DNA from: Ideonella oryzae
GTDB taxonomy: Bacteria; Pseudomonadota; Gammaproteobacteria; Burkholderiales; Burkholderiaceae_C
Direction of reading: 5' to 3'
Assembly: GCF_024055665.1 (NCBI RefSeq)
Contig: NZ_JAMXMC010000007.1
Location: 62,001 to 126,000, forward strand
Length of the DNA: 64,000 nucleotides
Positions 1 to 8,820 of the stretch are shown in pieces (the stretch's first letter is position 1; the number at the start of each line of letters is the position of its first letter). Under the pieces are notes generated by a model. It was not told the DNA's origin, did no database searches, and was given only the letters and a program-made list of their open reading frames with translations. Both the position numbers and the translations under genes were made by a program.

Positions 1-298
1 ACGCCGCGTTGCGGGCCTTTTCCTGCTCGGTCACCTGGGCGGCCAGCGCCTTCAGTTCTTCCTCCCGGTTGACCAGGGTGGACCAGACCAGGTAGCGCGA
101 GGGCCCGCCGCAGGCCCGCGCGCCCACCGGCAGCGTGCGGCAGTGCATGTCGGCACTGCAGCGCGGCGCGCTGGTCAGCTCCTGCAGCTGCAGCAGCGGC
201 GGCTCGGGGGCGGCGCTGCTGCAGCCGGCCAGGACGGCGACGCCCAGCGCGGCGGACAGGCGGAGCAGGGACAGGCGGGCGTGCAGACGAGCGAGCAT
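1..298 (-). CDS. Putative lipoprotein, 3' part cut by the window edge
   Basis: I do not recognise the family. Read on the minus strand from an ATG at 298, the protein opens with basic residues, a hydrophobic stretch and a lipobox (LAGC near residues 24-27), so it is predicted to be exported and lipid-anchored. After the lipobox come a Pro-rich piece and a Cys-containing segment with CSADMHC and ACGGPSRYLVWS, then a Glu/Lys/Ala-rich segment that looks helical or coiled-coil at the edge. Only about 99 codons are visible and the reading frame runs off the left end. The 144 bp between this start and the yeiH stop hold no other gene that I can see. Lipoprotein status is well supported; function is unknown. 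Confidence 0.6.
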   Translation of the reverse strand, partial: MLARLHARLSLLRLSAALGVAVLAGCSSAAPEPPLLQLQELTSAPRCSADMHCRTLPVGARACGGPSRYLVWSTLVNREEELKALAAQVTEQEKARNAA

Positions 299-442
299 GG
301 CGGTGCGGGCGGATGGCCGTTCTGGGAAAGGTCGGAACGCGACGGCCACCGACATCGTCAACAGTGACGGTGGTCTCTGCGCCCGACTGTAGCCGGGCTT
401 GTCGCCGACCGTGTGTCCGGCGTGTTCGACCCGCCCGGCCCA

Positions 443-1540
443 TCAGCCGCCCAGCAGCTCGGCGCCCCGCACCAGCAAGGCCCCCCCGACCACCAGCCAG
501 GCCCACAGCAGCGTGCCCAGGGCCAGGGGCCGCAGCCCGGCGGCCCGCACACCCGCCCAGCGGGTGTTCAACCCCAGGGCGGTCATGGCCATGGCCAGCA
601 TGACCGTGCCGGCCTGGCTGGCCGCGGCCTCCAGCGGCGCGGGCAGCCAGCCGGTGGAATGCAGACCCACCATGGCCAGGAAGCCCCAGGCGAACCAGGG
701 GGTGTGGCGGCCGCGCCGGACGGTGGCCTCGGTCCCTTCGCCCGGCTGGCGCACCAGACGGGACGAAGCCAGCAGCAGCAGGAAGGGCGCCAGCAGCATC
801 ACCCGCACCATCTTCTCGATCACCGCCACGCCGGCCACGTCCGTCCCCATGGACCGGCCGGCGGCCACCACCTGCGCCACCTCGTGCACCGTGGCGCCCA
901 GGTACAGGCCCAGGCCGGTGCCGCCCTGGGGCAGGGCCGCCCAGTGCGCCGCCGCCTCGCCCAGCCACGGATAGAGGAAGACCGAGAAGGTGCCGAACAG
1001 CACCACGGTGCTGACCGCCACCGTGGCCTCGCCGTTGCGGGCCCGCACCACCGGCTCGGTGGCGATGACCGCCGCCGCCCCGCAGATGGCGCTGCCCGCG
1101 CCGATCAGCAGGGACGTGGGCCGGTCCAGACCCAGCCAGCGCGGCCCCGCCCAGGCCGCCAAGGCGAAGGTGGAGGTCAGCATGACCGCCGCCAGCAGCA
1201 CGCCGGTCAGGCCCACATGGGCCAGGTCCCGCACCGTCAGGCCCAGGCCGAACAGCATCACCCCGGCGCGCAGCAGGCGCTGGCGCGACAGGGCCGCGCC
1301 ATGTTCGGCCGGGCCCAGCCAGCGCTGCGGCAAGCCATTGCCCGCGACGATGCCCAGCAGCAGGGCCAGGGTCAGCGTGCCGATGCCGTGGTGGTCGAAC
1401 ACCGGCCAGTGGCCCAGGGCCTGGGCCGCCAGGGCCAGCAAGGCACACAGGGCCAGGCCGCCGACATGGCGGCCCAGCCAGCGTCGGCCGTGGTGCAGGC
1501 GCCCGGGCGCCAGCGGCAGGGTGGAGGAAGGGGAAGACAT
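443..1540 (-). CDS. yeiH: YeiH/UPF0324 family putative sulfate exporter
   Basis: A 365-aa integral membrane protein of the YeiH (UPF0324) family, whose members are annotated as putative sulfate exporters; the true substrate is poorly established. The sequence shows about ten hydrophobic helices and the family's conserved segments: LLLGIVAGN near residue 60, LRAGVMLFGLGLT near 90, the Gly/Ala-rich LIGAGSAICGAAAV near 145 and a conserved ALGLNTRW near the C-terminus. Length matches the family. It starts at ATG 1540 and is divergent from a LysR-type gene with 110 bp between them, the usual arrangement for yeiH and its regulator. With cys genes and a sulfide regulon elsewhere in the window, a sulfur-anion role fits, but that is inference. 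Confidence 0.88.
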   Translation of the reverse strand: MSSPSSTLPLAPGRLHHGRRWLGRHVGGLALCALLALAAQALGHWPVFDHHGIGTLTLALLLGIVAGNGLPQRWLGPAEHGAALSRQRLLRAGVMLFGLGLTVRDLAHVGLTGVLLAAVMLTSTFALAAWAGPRWLGLDRPTSLLIGAGSAICGAAAVIATEPVVRARNGEATVAVSTVVLFGTFSVFLYPWLGEAAAHWAALPQGGTGLGLYLGATVHEVAQVVAAGRSMGTDVAGVAVIEKMVRVMLLAPFLLLLASSRLVRQPGEGTEATVRRGRHTPWFAWGFLAMVGLHSTGWLPAPLEAAASQAGTVMLAMAMTALGLNTRWAGVRAAGLRPLALGTLLWAWLVVGGALLVRGAELLGG

Positions 1541-1603
1541 GGCGATCTCCGGTTCGGTACAGCGATGCGCCAGTGTTCCGGGGCCGAATCAACCCGTCCA
1601 ACA

Positions 1604-1621
1604 GATAGTTTCAGTCATATC
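1604..1621. promoter_or_regulatory. Candidate LysR-type operator between yeiH and the lysR gene
   Basis: The 110-bp divergent intergenic region has an AT-rich patch in an otherwise GC-rich setting. Inside it is a dyad with arms GATA and TATC separated by 10 bases (1604-1621), followed by further ATCAATCGAT-type sequence up to the LysR start. LysR proteins normally bind T-N11-A dyads in such regions. The assignment rests on position and symmetry only. Confidence 0.3.
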
Positions 1622-1650
1622 AATCGATCCAATCGTTATAAAGTGCCGCC

Positions 1651-2571
1651 ATGGACGTGTTGCACCTCACCCTGCGCCAGCTGCAGATCTTCGTGGCCGT
1701 GGCCCGCAGCGGCAGCACCACCGCGGCGGCCGAGGCCATCGCGCTGTCGCAGTCGGCCACCAGCGCTGCGCTGCAGGAGCTCGAGCGCCTGCTGTCGCTG
1801 CGCCTGTTCGACCGGGTGGGCAAGCGCCTGCTGCTCAACGACAACGGCCGCGCCCTGCTGCCCCGGGCCGAGGCCCTGCTGGCCGGGGCCGGTGACATCG
1901 AACGCCTGGCCCAGGACAGCGACGCCCAGCGCGCCGCGCTGCGCATTGGCGCCAGCCTGACGGTGGCCGACCACGGCGTGCCGGCGGTGCTGGCCGCCTT
2001 TCTGGGCGATCGGCCCCGCGCCGCACCGCACTGGCAGACCACGGTGATGGTGGGCAACACCGCGCAGATCTGCGCCGCGGTGGCCAGCCACGCGCTGGAC
2101 ATCGGCCTGATCGAGGGCCCGCACCACGACGCCAGCCTGGTGGCCCAGCCCTGGCTGGAGGACGAGCTGGTGGTGGTGGGCACGCCCGCCGTGGCCGCCG
2201 CCCAGGGCAGCACGCTGGCCGACCTGGCCGAGGCTGTCTGGCTGCTGCGCGAGACCGGCTCGGCCACCCGGGAGATCAGCGACCAGGCCCTGGCCCCGCG
2301 CATCGGCCCCTACCGGCGGCGCATCGAACTGGGCAGCAACGCCGCGCTGCGCCAGGCCGCGCTGGCCGGCCTGGGCCTGGCCTGCCTGTCGCGACAGGTG
2401 GTGGCCGAGGATCTGGCCCGCGGCCAGCTGCAGACCGTGGCCGCCCCGCTGCCGCGCATCAGCCGCCAGTGGCACTGGGTGCTGCAGGCCGGGCGCCAGC
2501 CCACGCCCGCGCTGGCCGCGCTGATCGCCCTGCTGCCCACCCTGGCCCAGGCGGACGACACTCCCCCCTGA
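1651..2571 (+). CDS. LysR-type transcriptional regulator (YeiE-like)
   Basis: A 306-aa LysR-family regulator. Residues 5-64 form the winged helix-turn-helix ([19 protein letters not shown], then [15 protein letters not shown]). The rest is the two-lobed periplasmic-binding-like effector domain; the conserved C-terminal part lies around residues 225-245 ([19 protein letters not shown]). Length is typical. The start at ATG 1651 puts the HTH at the very N-terminus, as in the family. It is transcribed away from yeiH, and such pairs usually have the LysR protein control the transporter and itself, so I infer that it regulates yeiH in response to a small sulfur- or carbon-containing anion. The effector cannot be read from sequence. 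Confidence 0.88.
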   Translation: MDVLHLTLRQLQIFVAVARSGSTTAAAEAIALSQSATSAALQELERLLSLRLFDRVGKRLLLNDNGRALLPRAEALLAGAGDIERLAQDSDAQRAALRIGASLTVADHGVPAVLAAFLGDRPRAAPHWQTTVMVGNTAQICAAVASHALDIGLIEGPHHDASLVAQPWLEDELVVVGTPAVAAAQGSTLADLAEAVWLLRETGSATREISDQALAPRIGPYRRRIELGSNAALRQAALAGLGLACLSRQVVAEDLARGQLQTVAAPLPRISRQWHWVLQAGRQPTPALAALIALLPTLAQADDTPP

Positions 2572-2680
2572 CAGGGGTGGCCGGCCGGGCCGATCGGCGA
2601 TAATCTCGCCCCTTCAGCGACGGGAATTCCGGGGTGCCTGCACGCCCTGCCCGTGCCCGTCCCCACAGGAGAGCCCCACC

Positions 2681-3196
2681 TTGGCCAGCGTCAACAAAGT
2701 CATCATCATCGGCAATCTGGGCCGCGACCCGGAAGTGCGCTACACCCCCAGCGGCGCCGCCGTCTGCAACCTGCGCCTGGCCACCACCCGCAACTGGAAG
2801 AACCGCGAGAGCGGCGAGCGCCAGGAAGAGACCGAATGGCACTCGGTCGTGCTCTACGACCGCCAGGCCGAGATCGCCGGCGAGTACCTGAAGAAGGGCC
2901 GCCCGGTCTACATCGAAGGCCGCCTGAAGACCCGCAAGTGGCAGGACAAGGACGGCAACGACCGCTACACCACCGAGATCGTGGCCGAGACCATGCAGCT
3001 GCTGGGTGGCCGCGAGAGCATGGGCGGCGGCGAAGGCGGTGGCATGGACGAAGAGATGGGCGGTGGCAGCGGTGGCGGCTACAGCCGTCCGCCCGCCCGC
3101 CCCGCCGCCCCGCCGCGGGCCCCGGCCCCCGCCCCCCGTCCCGCGCCGAAGTCGTCCACCGGCTTCGACGACATGGACGACGACATTCCGTTCTGA
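2681..3196 (+). CDS. ssb: Single-stranded DNA-binding protein
   Basis: SSB, 171 aa, coats single-stranded DNA during replication, repair and recombination. The N-terminal OB fold spans about residues 1-110 ([20 protein letters not shown], then [20 protein letters not shown]). A Gly-rich then Pro/Ala-rich disordered linker follows. The protein ends in the acidic tip DMDDDIPF that recruits partner proteins. The start is TTG at 2681, which gives the canonical N-terminus right after an AGGAG-like ribosome-binding site at about 2667-2672; no ATG gives a complete OB fold. The next gene starts 48 bp after the stop. This is an ordinary chromosomal housekeeping SSB. Confidence 0.96.
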   Translation: MASVNKVIIIGNLGRDPEVRYTPSGAAVCNLRLATTRNWKNRESGERQEETEWHSVVLYDRQAEIAGEYLKKGRPVYIEGRLKTRKWQDKDGNDRYTTEIVAETMQLLGGRESMGGGEGGGMDEEMGGGSGGGYSRPPARPAAPPRAPAPAPRPAPKSSTGFDDMDDDIPF

Positions 3197-3244
3197 CCGA
3201 TCCGGACACGCCGGCCTGATGTCCCCACGGTCCCTGCGCGCGCG

Positions 3245-4810
3245 ATGAGTTCCGACGCGGCCCTGCGCCAGCAGGCCGAACGCCACGCGGACCGGCAGGA
3301 GTGGGACCAGGCCACGGCCTGCTTCGAGGCCTTGCGGGCGCGCCACCCGGGCGATGCGGACGTGCTGCTGCAGCTGTCCTACATCGCCTCGCTGGCCGGC
3401 CGCTACCGGGACGCCCACGCCCATGCACTGGCGGCCGCCCAGGCCGCCCCCACCCGGCCGGACGAGGTGGCCCAGTTGGTCTCCCGGCTGCGCACCTTCA
3501 ACGAGGTGCCCGCGCTGCGCGACTGTCTGGCGCGCCTGGGCCCGCCCGCGCGGGTGCCGGTGCCACTGCTGCTGGCCTTCGCCGGTCAGTACAGCCACCT
3601 CAACCTGCACGAAGAGGCGCTGGCCCTGCTGGACGAGGCGCGGCGCCGCGAGCCCGCCCACCCCTCGGTGCTGGTGGCCCGGGGCCAGGCCCTGGTCTAC
3701 CTGGGCCGCTTTGCTGAGGCCGAGGCCGAGCTGCGGGCCTGCGTGGCGCGGGCGCCGCAGGTCTCGCGCGCCTGGTGGCTGCTGGCCGGGCTGAAGACCC
3801 AGACGACCGAGACCAACGACCTCGGCGCCATCCACGCCCAGCTGACCCGGCCCCAGGTGCCGCGCGAGGCAGCCATTGAGCTGGCCTTTGCGCTGCACAA
3901 GGTGCTGGACGACCTGGGCCGCCACGACGAGGCCTGGCAGGCCCTGATGCTGGCCTGCCGCGCCAAGCGCGCCCTGCTGGATTACCGCCCCGAGGACAGT
4001 GTGGCTCTGGTGGATGCGCTGACGGCCCTGCCCATCCCCGGCGCTGCGGCCGTGGTGCGGCCGGCCGACGGCCCGGTGCCCATCTTCATCGTCGGCATGC
4101 ACCGCTCGGGCACCACGCTGCTGGAGCAGTTGCTGCACGGCCATCCGCAGGTGCAGGGCCTGGGCGAGCTCTACGACGTCACCGTGGCCATGCGCGAGGC
4201 CACCGACCACCCCTGCCGCGGCCCCATCGACCTGACGCTGGTGCAACGCGCCGCCGCCGGGGTGGACTTTGCCGCGGTGGGCCGCCACTACCTGGAGGGC
4301 CTGGCCTGGCGCCTGGGCCCCGAGGCCTGCTTCACCGACAAGCTGCCCTCGAACTTCCTGAACATCGGCTTCATCGCCCAGGCCCTGCCGCAGGCGCGCA
4401 TCCTGCACCTGCGGCGCGATGCGATGGAGGTGGGCTTCTCCAACCTGCGCGAGCTGTTCCACGAAGCGGCGCCCTATTCCTACGATCTGCAGGAGCTGGG
4501 CAGCTTCCACCGTCAGTACGAGCGGCTGATGGCCCATTGGCAGCGGGTGCTGCCCGGGCGCATCCTGGACGTGGACTATGCGGCCCTGGTGCGCCAGCCC
4601 GAGGCGGTGATGCGCGAGGTCACGGCCTTCTGTGGGCTGGACTTCGAGCCGGCGATGCTGGACATCGCCCGCAGCCGGCGCGGCGTGTCCACCGCCAGCG
4701 CGGTGTCGGTGCGCCAGGGCATCGTGGCACGCAGCACCCCCAAGTGGGCGCCCCATGCCGCTCAACTGCAGCCCCTGGCCGACGCGCTGGGCCGCAGAGG
4801 CCCCGTCTGA
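3245..4810 (+). CDS. TPR-repeat sulfotransferase family protein
   Basis: A 521-aa two-part protein. Residues 1 to about 250 are tetratricopeptide-like helical repeats (Ala/Leu/Arg-rich units such as EEALALLDEARRREPAHPSV). From about residue 275 there is a PAPS-dependent sulfotransferase domain. Its 5'-phosphosulfate-binding loop is VGMHRSGTTLLEQLL, starting near residue 283. FTDKLPSNFLNIGFI and ILHLRRDAMEVGFSN supply further nucleotide-binding motifs. The family transfers sulfate to protein or glycan acceptors; the acceptor is not predictable here. It follows ssb by 48 bp. A perfect palindrome begins 11 bp after its stop. No signal peptide is seen, so it is probably cytoplasmic. Confidence 0.85.
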   Translation: MSSDAALRQQAERHADRQEWDQATACFEALRARHPGDADVLLQLSYIASLAGRYRDAHAHALAAAQAAPTRPDEVAQLVSRLRTFNEVPALRDCLARLGPPARVPVPLLLAFAGQYSHLNLHEEALALLDEARRREPAHPSVLVARGQALVYLGRFAEAEAELRACVARAPQVSRAWWLLAGLKTQTTETNDLGAIHAQLTRPQVPREAAIELAFALHKVLDDLGRHDEAWQALMLACRAKRALLDYRPEDSVALVDALTALPIPGAAAVVRPADGPVPIFIVGMHRSGTTLLEQLLHGHPQVQGLGELYDVTVAMREATDHPCRGPIDLTLVQRAAAGVDFAAVGRHYLEGLAWRLGPEACFTDKLPSNFLNIGFIAQALPQARILHLRRDAMEVGFSNLRELFHEAAPYSYDLQELGSFHRQYERLMAHWQRVLPGRILDVDYAALVRQPEAVMREVTAFCGLDFEPAMLDIARSRRGVSTASAVSVRQGIVARSTPKWAPHAAQLQPLADALGRRGPV

Positions 4811-4820
4811 GCCACCGCGG

Positions 4821-4840
4821 CTGTCCCGTTTTCGGGACAG
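4821..4840. promoter_or_regulatory. Palindromic operator 1 of the sigma-54 activator (CTGTCCCG-N4-CGGGACAG)
   Basis: A perfect 20-bp inverted repeat, CTGTCCCG TTTT CGGGACAG, lies 90 bp upstream of the AcoR-like gene. The same two 8-bp arms recur at 6964-6983, upstream of the monooxygenase gene, with a different spacer. That marks it as a protein-binding site rather than just a hairpin. It has no following T-run, so a terminator role for the sulfotransferase gene is less likely but not excluded. Confidence 0.7.
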
Positions 4841-4930
4841 CACCGTCCACGGCATCAGGGTGCGGGCCGGCTTGATCCGGCGCAAGCCCTCGGCTCCAAT
4901 CCGGCTTGGAGACAGAAAGGAGGGCTCGCA

Positions 4931-6943
4931 ATGAGGCCCGATGCCAGTCCGCCCCATGCCAGTCCTTATGTGGGCTTCCAGAAGGACCTGCGCGGCGTGC
5001 GCAGCCTGTGGGAGCGCTTCCACGCCGGCATGCTCGACCTCGAGGAGCGGCGCACCACCTACCACGAGCTGCTGCTGGGCGAGTGGCAGCGCTGCACCGC
5101 GCTGGGCGTGGATGTGGCGATGACCCGCGGCCGGCTGCTGAGCAGCGAGGAGTTCCGCCGCCGCCAGGAGGCCGAGCAGCTGCTGCTGGAGACCTCGGTG
5201 CCCATCGTGCGGGAGGTCAGCAACTTCCTGGTGGACGTGCCGGGCATCATGATCCTGGCCGAGCGCACCGGCACCGTGCTGCACATCACGGGCGACCCGG
5301 CGGTGCGCGAGCGGGCGGCCACCCACTCGGGCATCGTCGAGGGCTCTCAGTGGAACGAGCTGACCGCCGGCACCAACGGCGTGGGTACCGCGCTGTCCAA
5401 GGGTCGGCCGGTGCATGTGCTGGCGGCCGAGCACTTCTGCGAAGGCTGGCACAGCTGGTCCTGCGCGGCCACCCCGATCTTCGATGCCGATGGCCACACG
5501 GTGCTGGGCATCGTGGACTTCACCACCATCGACGCCGACTTCCGCGACCAGGCGCTGGGCCTGACCGTCTCGGTGGCCAACTCCATCCAGGCCCGCATGG
5601 CCCTGCACCGCGAGCTGGAACGGCGTCTGCTGCTGACCGCCTTCAGCGACGCCAGCCGCCACTATCCGCACGATGACCTGCTGGCCGTGGACCAGGCCGG
5701 GCGGCCGGTGGCCCACACACCCAGCGAACGCTGCCGCCAGCTGGCCGAGCGCTGGCCGACCGAGGCCGCGGCGGTGCGCGAGCTGGTGTGCGACAGCCTC
5801 GCCGTGACCGCGCCCAGCACCGGCGCGCCCATCGGCGCGGTGCTGCTGCTGGCCAAACCGGCGGGCTACCAGAAGGTCTTCCGGTCCGAGGCGCGCCCAG
5901 CCTGGCCGGCACCCCAGCCCGCAGCCGGCCCCGAGCGGCCGGTCACCCGCTTTGGCGACTTCGTCTCCTGCGACCCGTCCACCCAGCGCATGCTGGAGGC
6001 GCTGCGGCGCCTGGCCGAGGCGGACGTGAACCTGCTGATCACCGGCGAGACCGGCACCGGCAAGGAGCTGCTGGCCCGTCACGTGCACGCCTGCAGCCCG
6101 CGGCGCCAGCAGCCCTACCTGGCCATCAATTGCGGCGCGATCAGCGAGCACCTGATGGAGAGCACCTTCTTCGGCTACGTGAAGGGCGCCTTCTCGGGGG
6201 CCGACCCACGCGGCCGCGCCGGCTACTTCGAATCGGCCCAGGACGGCACGCTCTTCCTCGACGAGGTGGGCGAGCTGCCACCGGCCATGCAGGCCGCGCT
6301 GCTGCGCGTGCTGGAGGACGGCAGCTTCCAGCGCGTGGGCTCCTGCGAGCCCCGCCGGGCCCGCTGCCGCATCATCGCGGCCACCCACCGCGACCTGACC
6401 CAGCTGATCGCCGAGGGCCGCTTCCGGCGCGACCTGTACTACCGGCTCAAGGTGGCCCAGCGCTGCATCCCGCCGCTGCGCGAGCGGCCGGATGACATCA
6501 CCCTGCTGGTCGAGCAGTTCGCCGAGCTGATGCGGCGCAAGCATGGCCTGCAGAGCGTGCGCTTCACGCAGGCGGCGATGGACGCCCTGCGCCGCTACGC
6601 CTGGCCAGGCAATGCCCGCGAGGTGCGCAATGCGATCGAGACCGCGGTGCTGTGCGCCAGCGGCACGATCGACCTGGACTGCCTGCCGCCCGAACTGACG
6701 CAGGCCCCGCCGCCCGCCGCCCCGCAAGAGCCCGATGGCCCGCAGCATGCGCCCGATGGCATGGCCGCGGTGCGGGACTACGAACGCCAGCTCATCGTCG
6801 GCATGCTGCGCAAGTACCGCAACGTCAGCCAGGTGGCTCATGCGCTGGGCCTGGCCCGCTCCACGCTGTACCGCAAGTTCGCCGAGCTGGGCATCCAGCA
6901 GGCCGAGGTGCTGGGCGGCGACGAGGGATCGCATCTGTCCTGA
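4931..6943 (+). CDS. AcoR-like sigma-54-dependent activator (GAF-AAA+-Fis)
   Basis: A 670-aa enhancer-binding protein of the AcoR/MimR type. Residues 1 to about 300 hold a GAF-like sensor (LVDVPGIMILAERTGTVLHI, NELTAGTNGVGTALS, WSCAATPIFDADG). The AAA+ domain runs from about 345 to 575, with Walker A GETGTGKE near 372 and Walker [13 protein letters not shown]. The sigma-54 contact loop reads GAFSGA near 419, where GAFTGA is usual; Thr-to-Ser is conservative. A Fis-type HTH closes the protein (VSQVAHALGLARSTLYRKF). A strong AAGGAGG-like RBS precedes ATG 4931. The Baeyer-Villiger monooxygenase and hydrolase follow immediately, and matching palindromes flank the gene, so it most likely activates that operon in response to a ketone or alcohol substrate. 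Confidence 0.9.
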   Translation: MRPDASPPHASPYVGFQKDLRGVRSLWERFHAGMLDLEERRTTYHELLLGEWQRCTALGVDVAMTRGRLLSSEEFRRRQEAEQLLLETSVPIVREVSNFLVDVPGIMILAERTGTVLHITGDPAVRERAATHSGIVEGSQWNELTAGTNGVGTALSKGRPVHVLAAEHFCEGWHSWSCAATPIFDADGHTVLGIVDFTTIDADFRDQALGLTVSVANSIQARMALHRELERRLLLTAFSDASRHYPHDDLLAVDQAGRPVAHTPSERCRQLAERWPTEAAAVRELVCDSLAVTAPSTGAPIGAVLLLAKPAGYQKVFRSEARPAWPAPQPAAGPERPVTRFGDFVSCDPSTQRMLEALRRLAEADVNLLITGETGTGKELLARHVHACSPRRQQPYLAINCGAISEHLMESTFFGYVKGAFSGADPRGRAGYFESAQDGTLFLDEVGELPPAMQAALLRVLEDGSFQRVGSCEPRRARCRIIAATHRDLTQLIAEGRFRRDLYYRLKVAQRCIPPLRERPDDITLLVEQFAELMRRKHGLQSVRFTQAAMDALRRYAWPGNAREVRNAIETAVLCASGTIDLDCLPPELTQAPPPAAPQEPDGPQHAPDGMAAVRDYERQLIVGMLRKYRNVSQVAHALGLARSTLYRKFAELGIQQAEVLGGDEGSHLS

Positions 6944-6963
6944 AGGCGCCTGAAGGCGCGAGG

Positions 6964-6983
6964 CTGTCCCGCGGCCGGGACAG
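6964..6983. promoter_or_regulatory. Palindromic operator 2 (UAS) upstream of the monooxygenase gene
   Basis: CTGTCCCG CGGC CGGGACAG has the same arms as the site at 4821-4840. It lies 106 bp upstream of the -24 element at 7089, the usual distance for a sigma-54 enhancer site. A second, unspaced dyad (TGTCCGGACA) follows at 6986-6995, and another CTGTC half-site sits near 7011. A tandem arrangement fits cooperative binding by the activator. Confidence 0.72.
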
Positions 6984-7088
6984 CCTGTCCGGACACCTTC
7001 CGCCCGCCGGCTGTCTCCAACGTTCTCTGGCGCCCGCTTCTGCGCCGTTTTCGACCAGTCCGCCCCAGGAAAACCCCGCCGGCCGCGC

Positions 7089-7104
7089 TGGCCCGGGGCT
7101 TGCG
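7089..7104 (+). promoter_or_regulatory. Sigma-54 (-24/-12) promoter of the monooxygenase operon
   Basis: TGGCCCGGGGCTTGCG matches the consensus TGGCACG-N4-TTGCW at nearly every fixed position and has the obligatory GG-N10-GC spacing. It lies 71 bp upstream of the monooxygenase ATG and downstream of the palindromic enhancer sites. A sigma-54 activator gene lies directly upstream, so the three elements agree. Confidence 0.72.
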
Positions 7105-7174
7105 CTGGAGGGATCCGCCGGGGCCGCAGGCCACCGGCATCCACCATCCCCCAGAGGACTTGAAGGAGACAGCC

Positions 7175-8800
7175 ATGAATGCACCCCGCGACCTTCCCGT
7201 GACCCGCCTGGACGCCGCCGTGATCGGCGCCGGCGTGGCCGGCCTGTACCAGCTGCACCGCCTGCGCGAGATGGGCCTGGACGTGCGCGCCTACGAGACC
7301 GGCTCCGGTGTCGGCGGCACCTGGTACTGGAACCGCTACCCCGGTGCGCGCTTCGACTCGCAGGCCGAGATCTACCAGTACTGGTTCGACGAGGCCATGT
7401 ACAAGGCCTGGCAGCCCAGCGAGCGCTTCCCGGCCCAGCCCGAGACCGAGCGCTGGCTCAACTGGGTGGCCGACCGCATGGACTTGAAGAAGGACATCCA
7501 GTTCGACACCCGCATCGACAGCGCGCACTTCAACGAGACCACCCAGCGCTGGGACATCACCACCCGCCAGGGCGAGCGCATCGACGCGCAGTACCTGGTG
7601 TGCTGCATGGGCATGCTCTCGGCCCCGCTGACCGACCGCTTCCCGGGCCAGTCCAGCTTCCAGGGCCAGATCCTGCACACCGCTCTGTGGCCCCAGGAGG
7701 GCGTGGACCTGAAGGGCAAGCGCGTGGCCGTCATCGGCACCGGCGCCACCGGCATCCAGGTGATCCAGACCATCAAGGGCGAGGTCGGCGAGATGACGGT
7801 CTTCGTGCGCACGCCGCAGTACGTCATCCCGATGCGCAACCCCAAGTACAGCGCGGCGGACTGGGCGGGCTGGGGCGAACGCTTCCATGAGCTCAAGCAG
7901 CGCGTGCGCAGCACCTTCGCCGGCTTCGACTACGACTTCGACGCGCCCCCCTGGGATTCGCTGACGCCGGCCGAGCGCGAGGCTGTGCTGGAGCGGCTGT
8001 GGGACGACGGCTCGCTGTCGCTGTGGTTGTCCTCCTTCCCGGAGATGTTCTTCGACGAGGCGGTCAGCGAGGTGGTCTCCGAGTTCGTGCGCCGCAAGAT
8101 GCGCGACCGCCTGAAGCACGACCCGGCGCTGTGCGAGCTGCTGATCCCGACCGACTACGGCTTCGGCACCCACCGCGTACCGCTGGAAAACGGCTACCTG
8201 GAAGCCTATCTGCAGGACAACGTGCACACGGTGAACTGCCGCAAGACGCCGATCGAGCGCATCGTGCCCGAGGGCATCCAGACCGCCGACGGCACGGTCC
8301 ATCCCTTCGACGTCATCATCATGGCCGTGGGCTTCGACGCCGGCTCCGGCGCGCTGACGCGGGTGGACATCCGCGGGCGCGGCGGCCGCTCGCTGAAGGA
8401 GGAGTGGCAGCGCGAGATCCGCACCGCCATGGGCATGCAGATCCACGGCTATCCCAACCTGTTCAGCACCGCGTCACCGCTGGCGCCCACCGCCGCGCTG
8501 TGCAACATGACGACCTGCCTGCAGGCCCAGGTGGACTGGGTGACCGACTGCATCGCCTATGCCCGCGCGCAGGGCAAGACCGTGATCGAGCCGACGCGGG
8601 AATTCGAGGATGCGTGGGTGGCCCATCACGACGAGACTGCCAACAAGACGCTGGTGGTCAAGACCGACTCCTGGTACATGGGCTCCAACGTCGAGGGCAA
8701 GCCGCGCCGGCTGCTGTCCTACATCGGCGGCGTGGGCAACTATCACCGCCAGTGCGACGAACAGGCCGCCCAGGGCTACCCCGGCTTCGCGATGCGCTGA
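7175..8800 (+). CDS. Baeyer-Villiger flavin monooxygenase
   Basis: A 541-aa class B flavin monooxygenase that would insert oxygen next to a ketone carbonyl using FAD, NADPH and O2. The FAD Rossmann motif GAGVAG is near residue 17 and is followed by GVGGTWYWNRYPGARFD, typical of cyclohexanone monooxygenase-like enzymes. The Baeyer-Villiger fingerprint FxGxxxHxxxW is intact as FQGQILHTALW at about 162-172. The NADPH motif GTGATGIQ is near 189. The ATG at 7175 has an AAGGAG site at 7162-7167; upstream in-frame codons would run into the promoter. The serine hydrolase starts 20 bp after the stop. Together they would convert a ketone to an ester or lactone and then hydrolyse it. The substrate is not identifiable. 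Confidence 0.92.
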   Translation: MNAPRDLPVTRLDAAVIGAGVAGLYQLHRLREMGLDVRAYETGSGVGGTWYWNRYPGARFDSQAEIYQYWFDEAMYKAWQPSERFPAQPETERWLNWVADRMDLKKDIQFDTRIDSAHFNETTQRWDITTRQGERIDAQYLVCCMGMLSAPLTDRFPGQSSFQGQILHTALWPQEGVDLKGKRVAVIGTGATGIQVIQTIKGEVGEMTVFVRTPQYVIPMRNPKYSAADWAGWGERFHELKQRVRSTFAGFDYDFDAPPWDSLTPAEREAVLERLWDDGSLSLWLSSFPEMFFDEAVSEVVSEFVRRKMRDRLKHDPALCELLIPTDYGFGTHRVPLENGYLEAYLQDNVHTVNCRKTPIERIVPEGIQTADGTVHPFDVIIMAVGFDAGSGALTRVDIRGRGGRSLKEEWQREIRTAMGMQIHGYPNLFSTASPLAPTAALCNMTTCLQAQVDWVTDCIAYARAQGKTVIEPTREFEDAWVAHHDETANKTLVVKTDSWYMGSNVEGKPRRLLSYIGGVGNYHRQCDEQAAQGYPGFAMR

Positions 8801-8820
8801 GCGCAAGGAGACCTGCCACC

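Noticed and set aside
4821..4840. Intrinsic terminator of the sulfotransferase gene
   Set aside because: It can form a hairpin but has no T-run, and identical arms recur before the monooxygenase, which fits an operator better.
2459..8446. Very long open frame (about 1995 codons) on the minus strand opposite several genes
   Set aside because: It is antisense to lysR, ssb, the sulfotransferase, the sigma-54 activator and the monooxygenase, all with clear family motifs. Its translation is low-complexity His/Gln/Ala/Arg, the usual GC-rich shadow.
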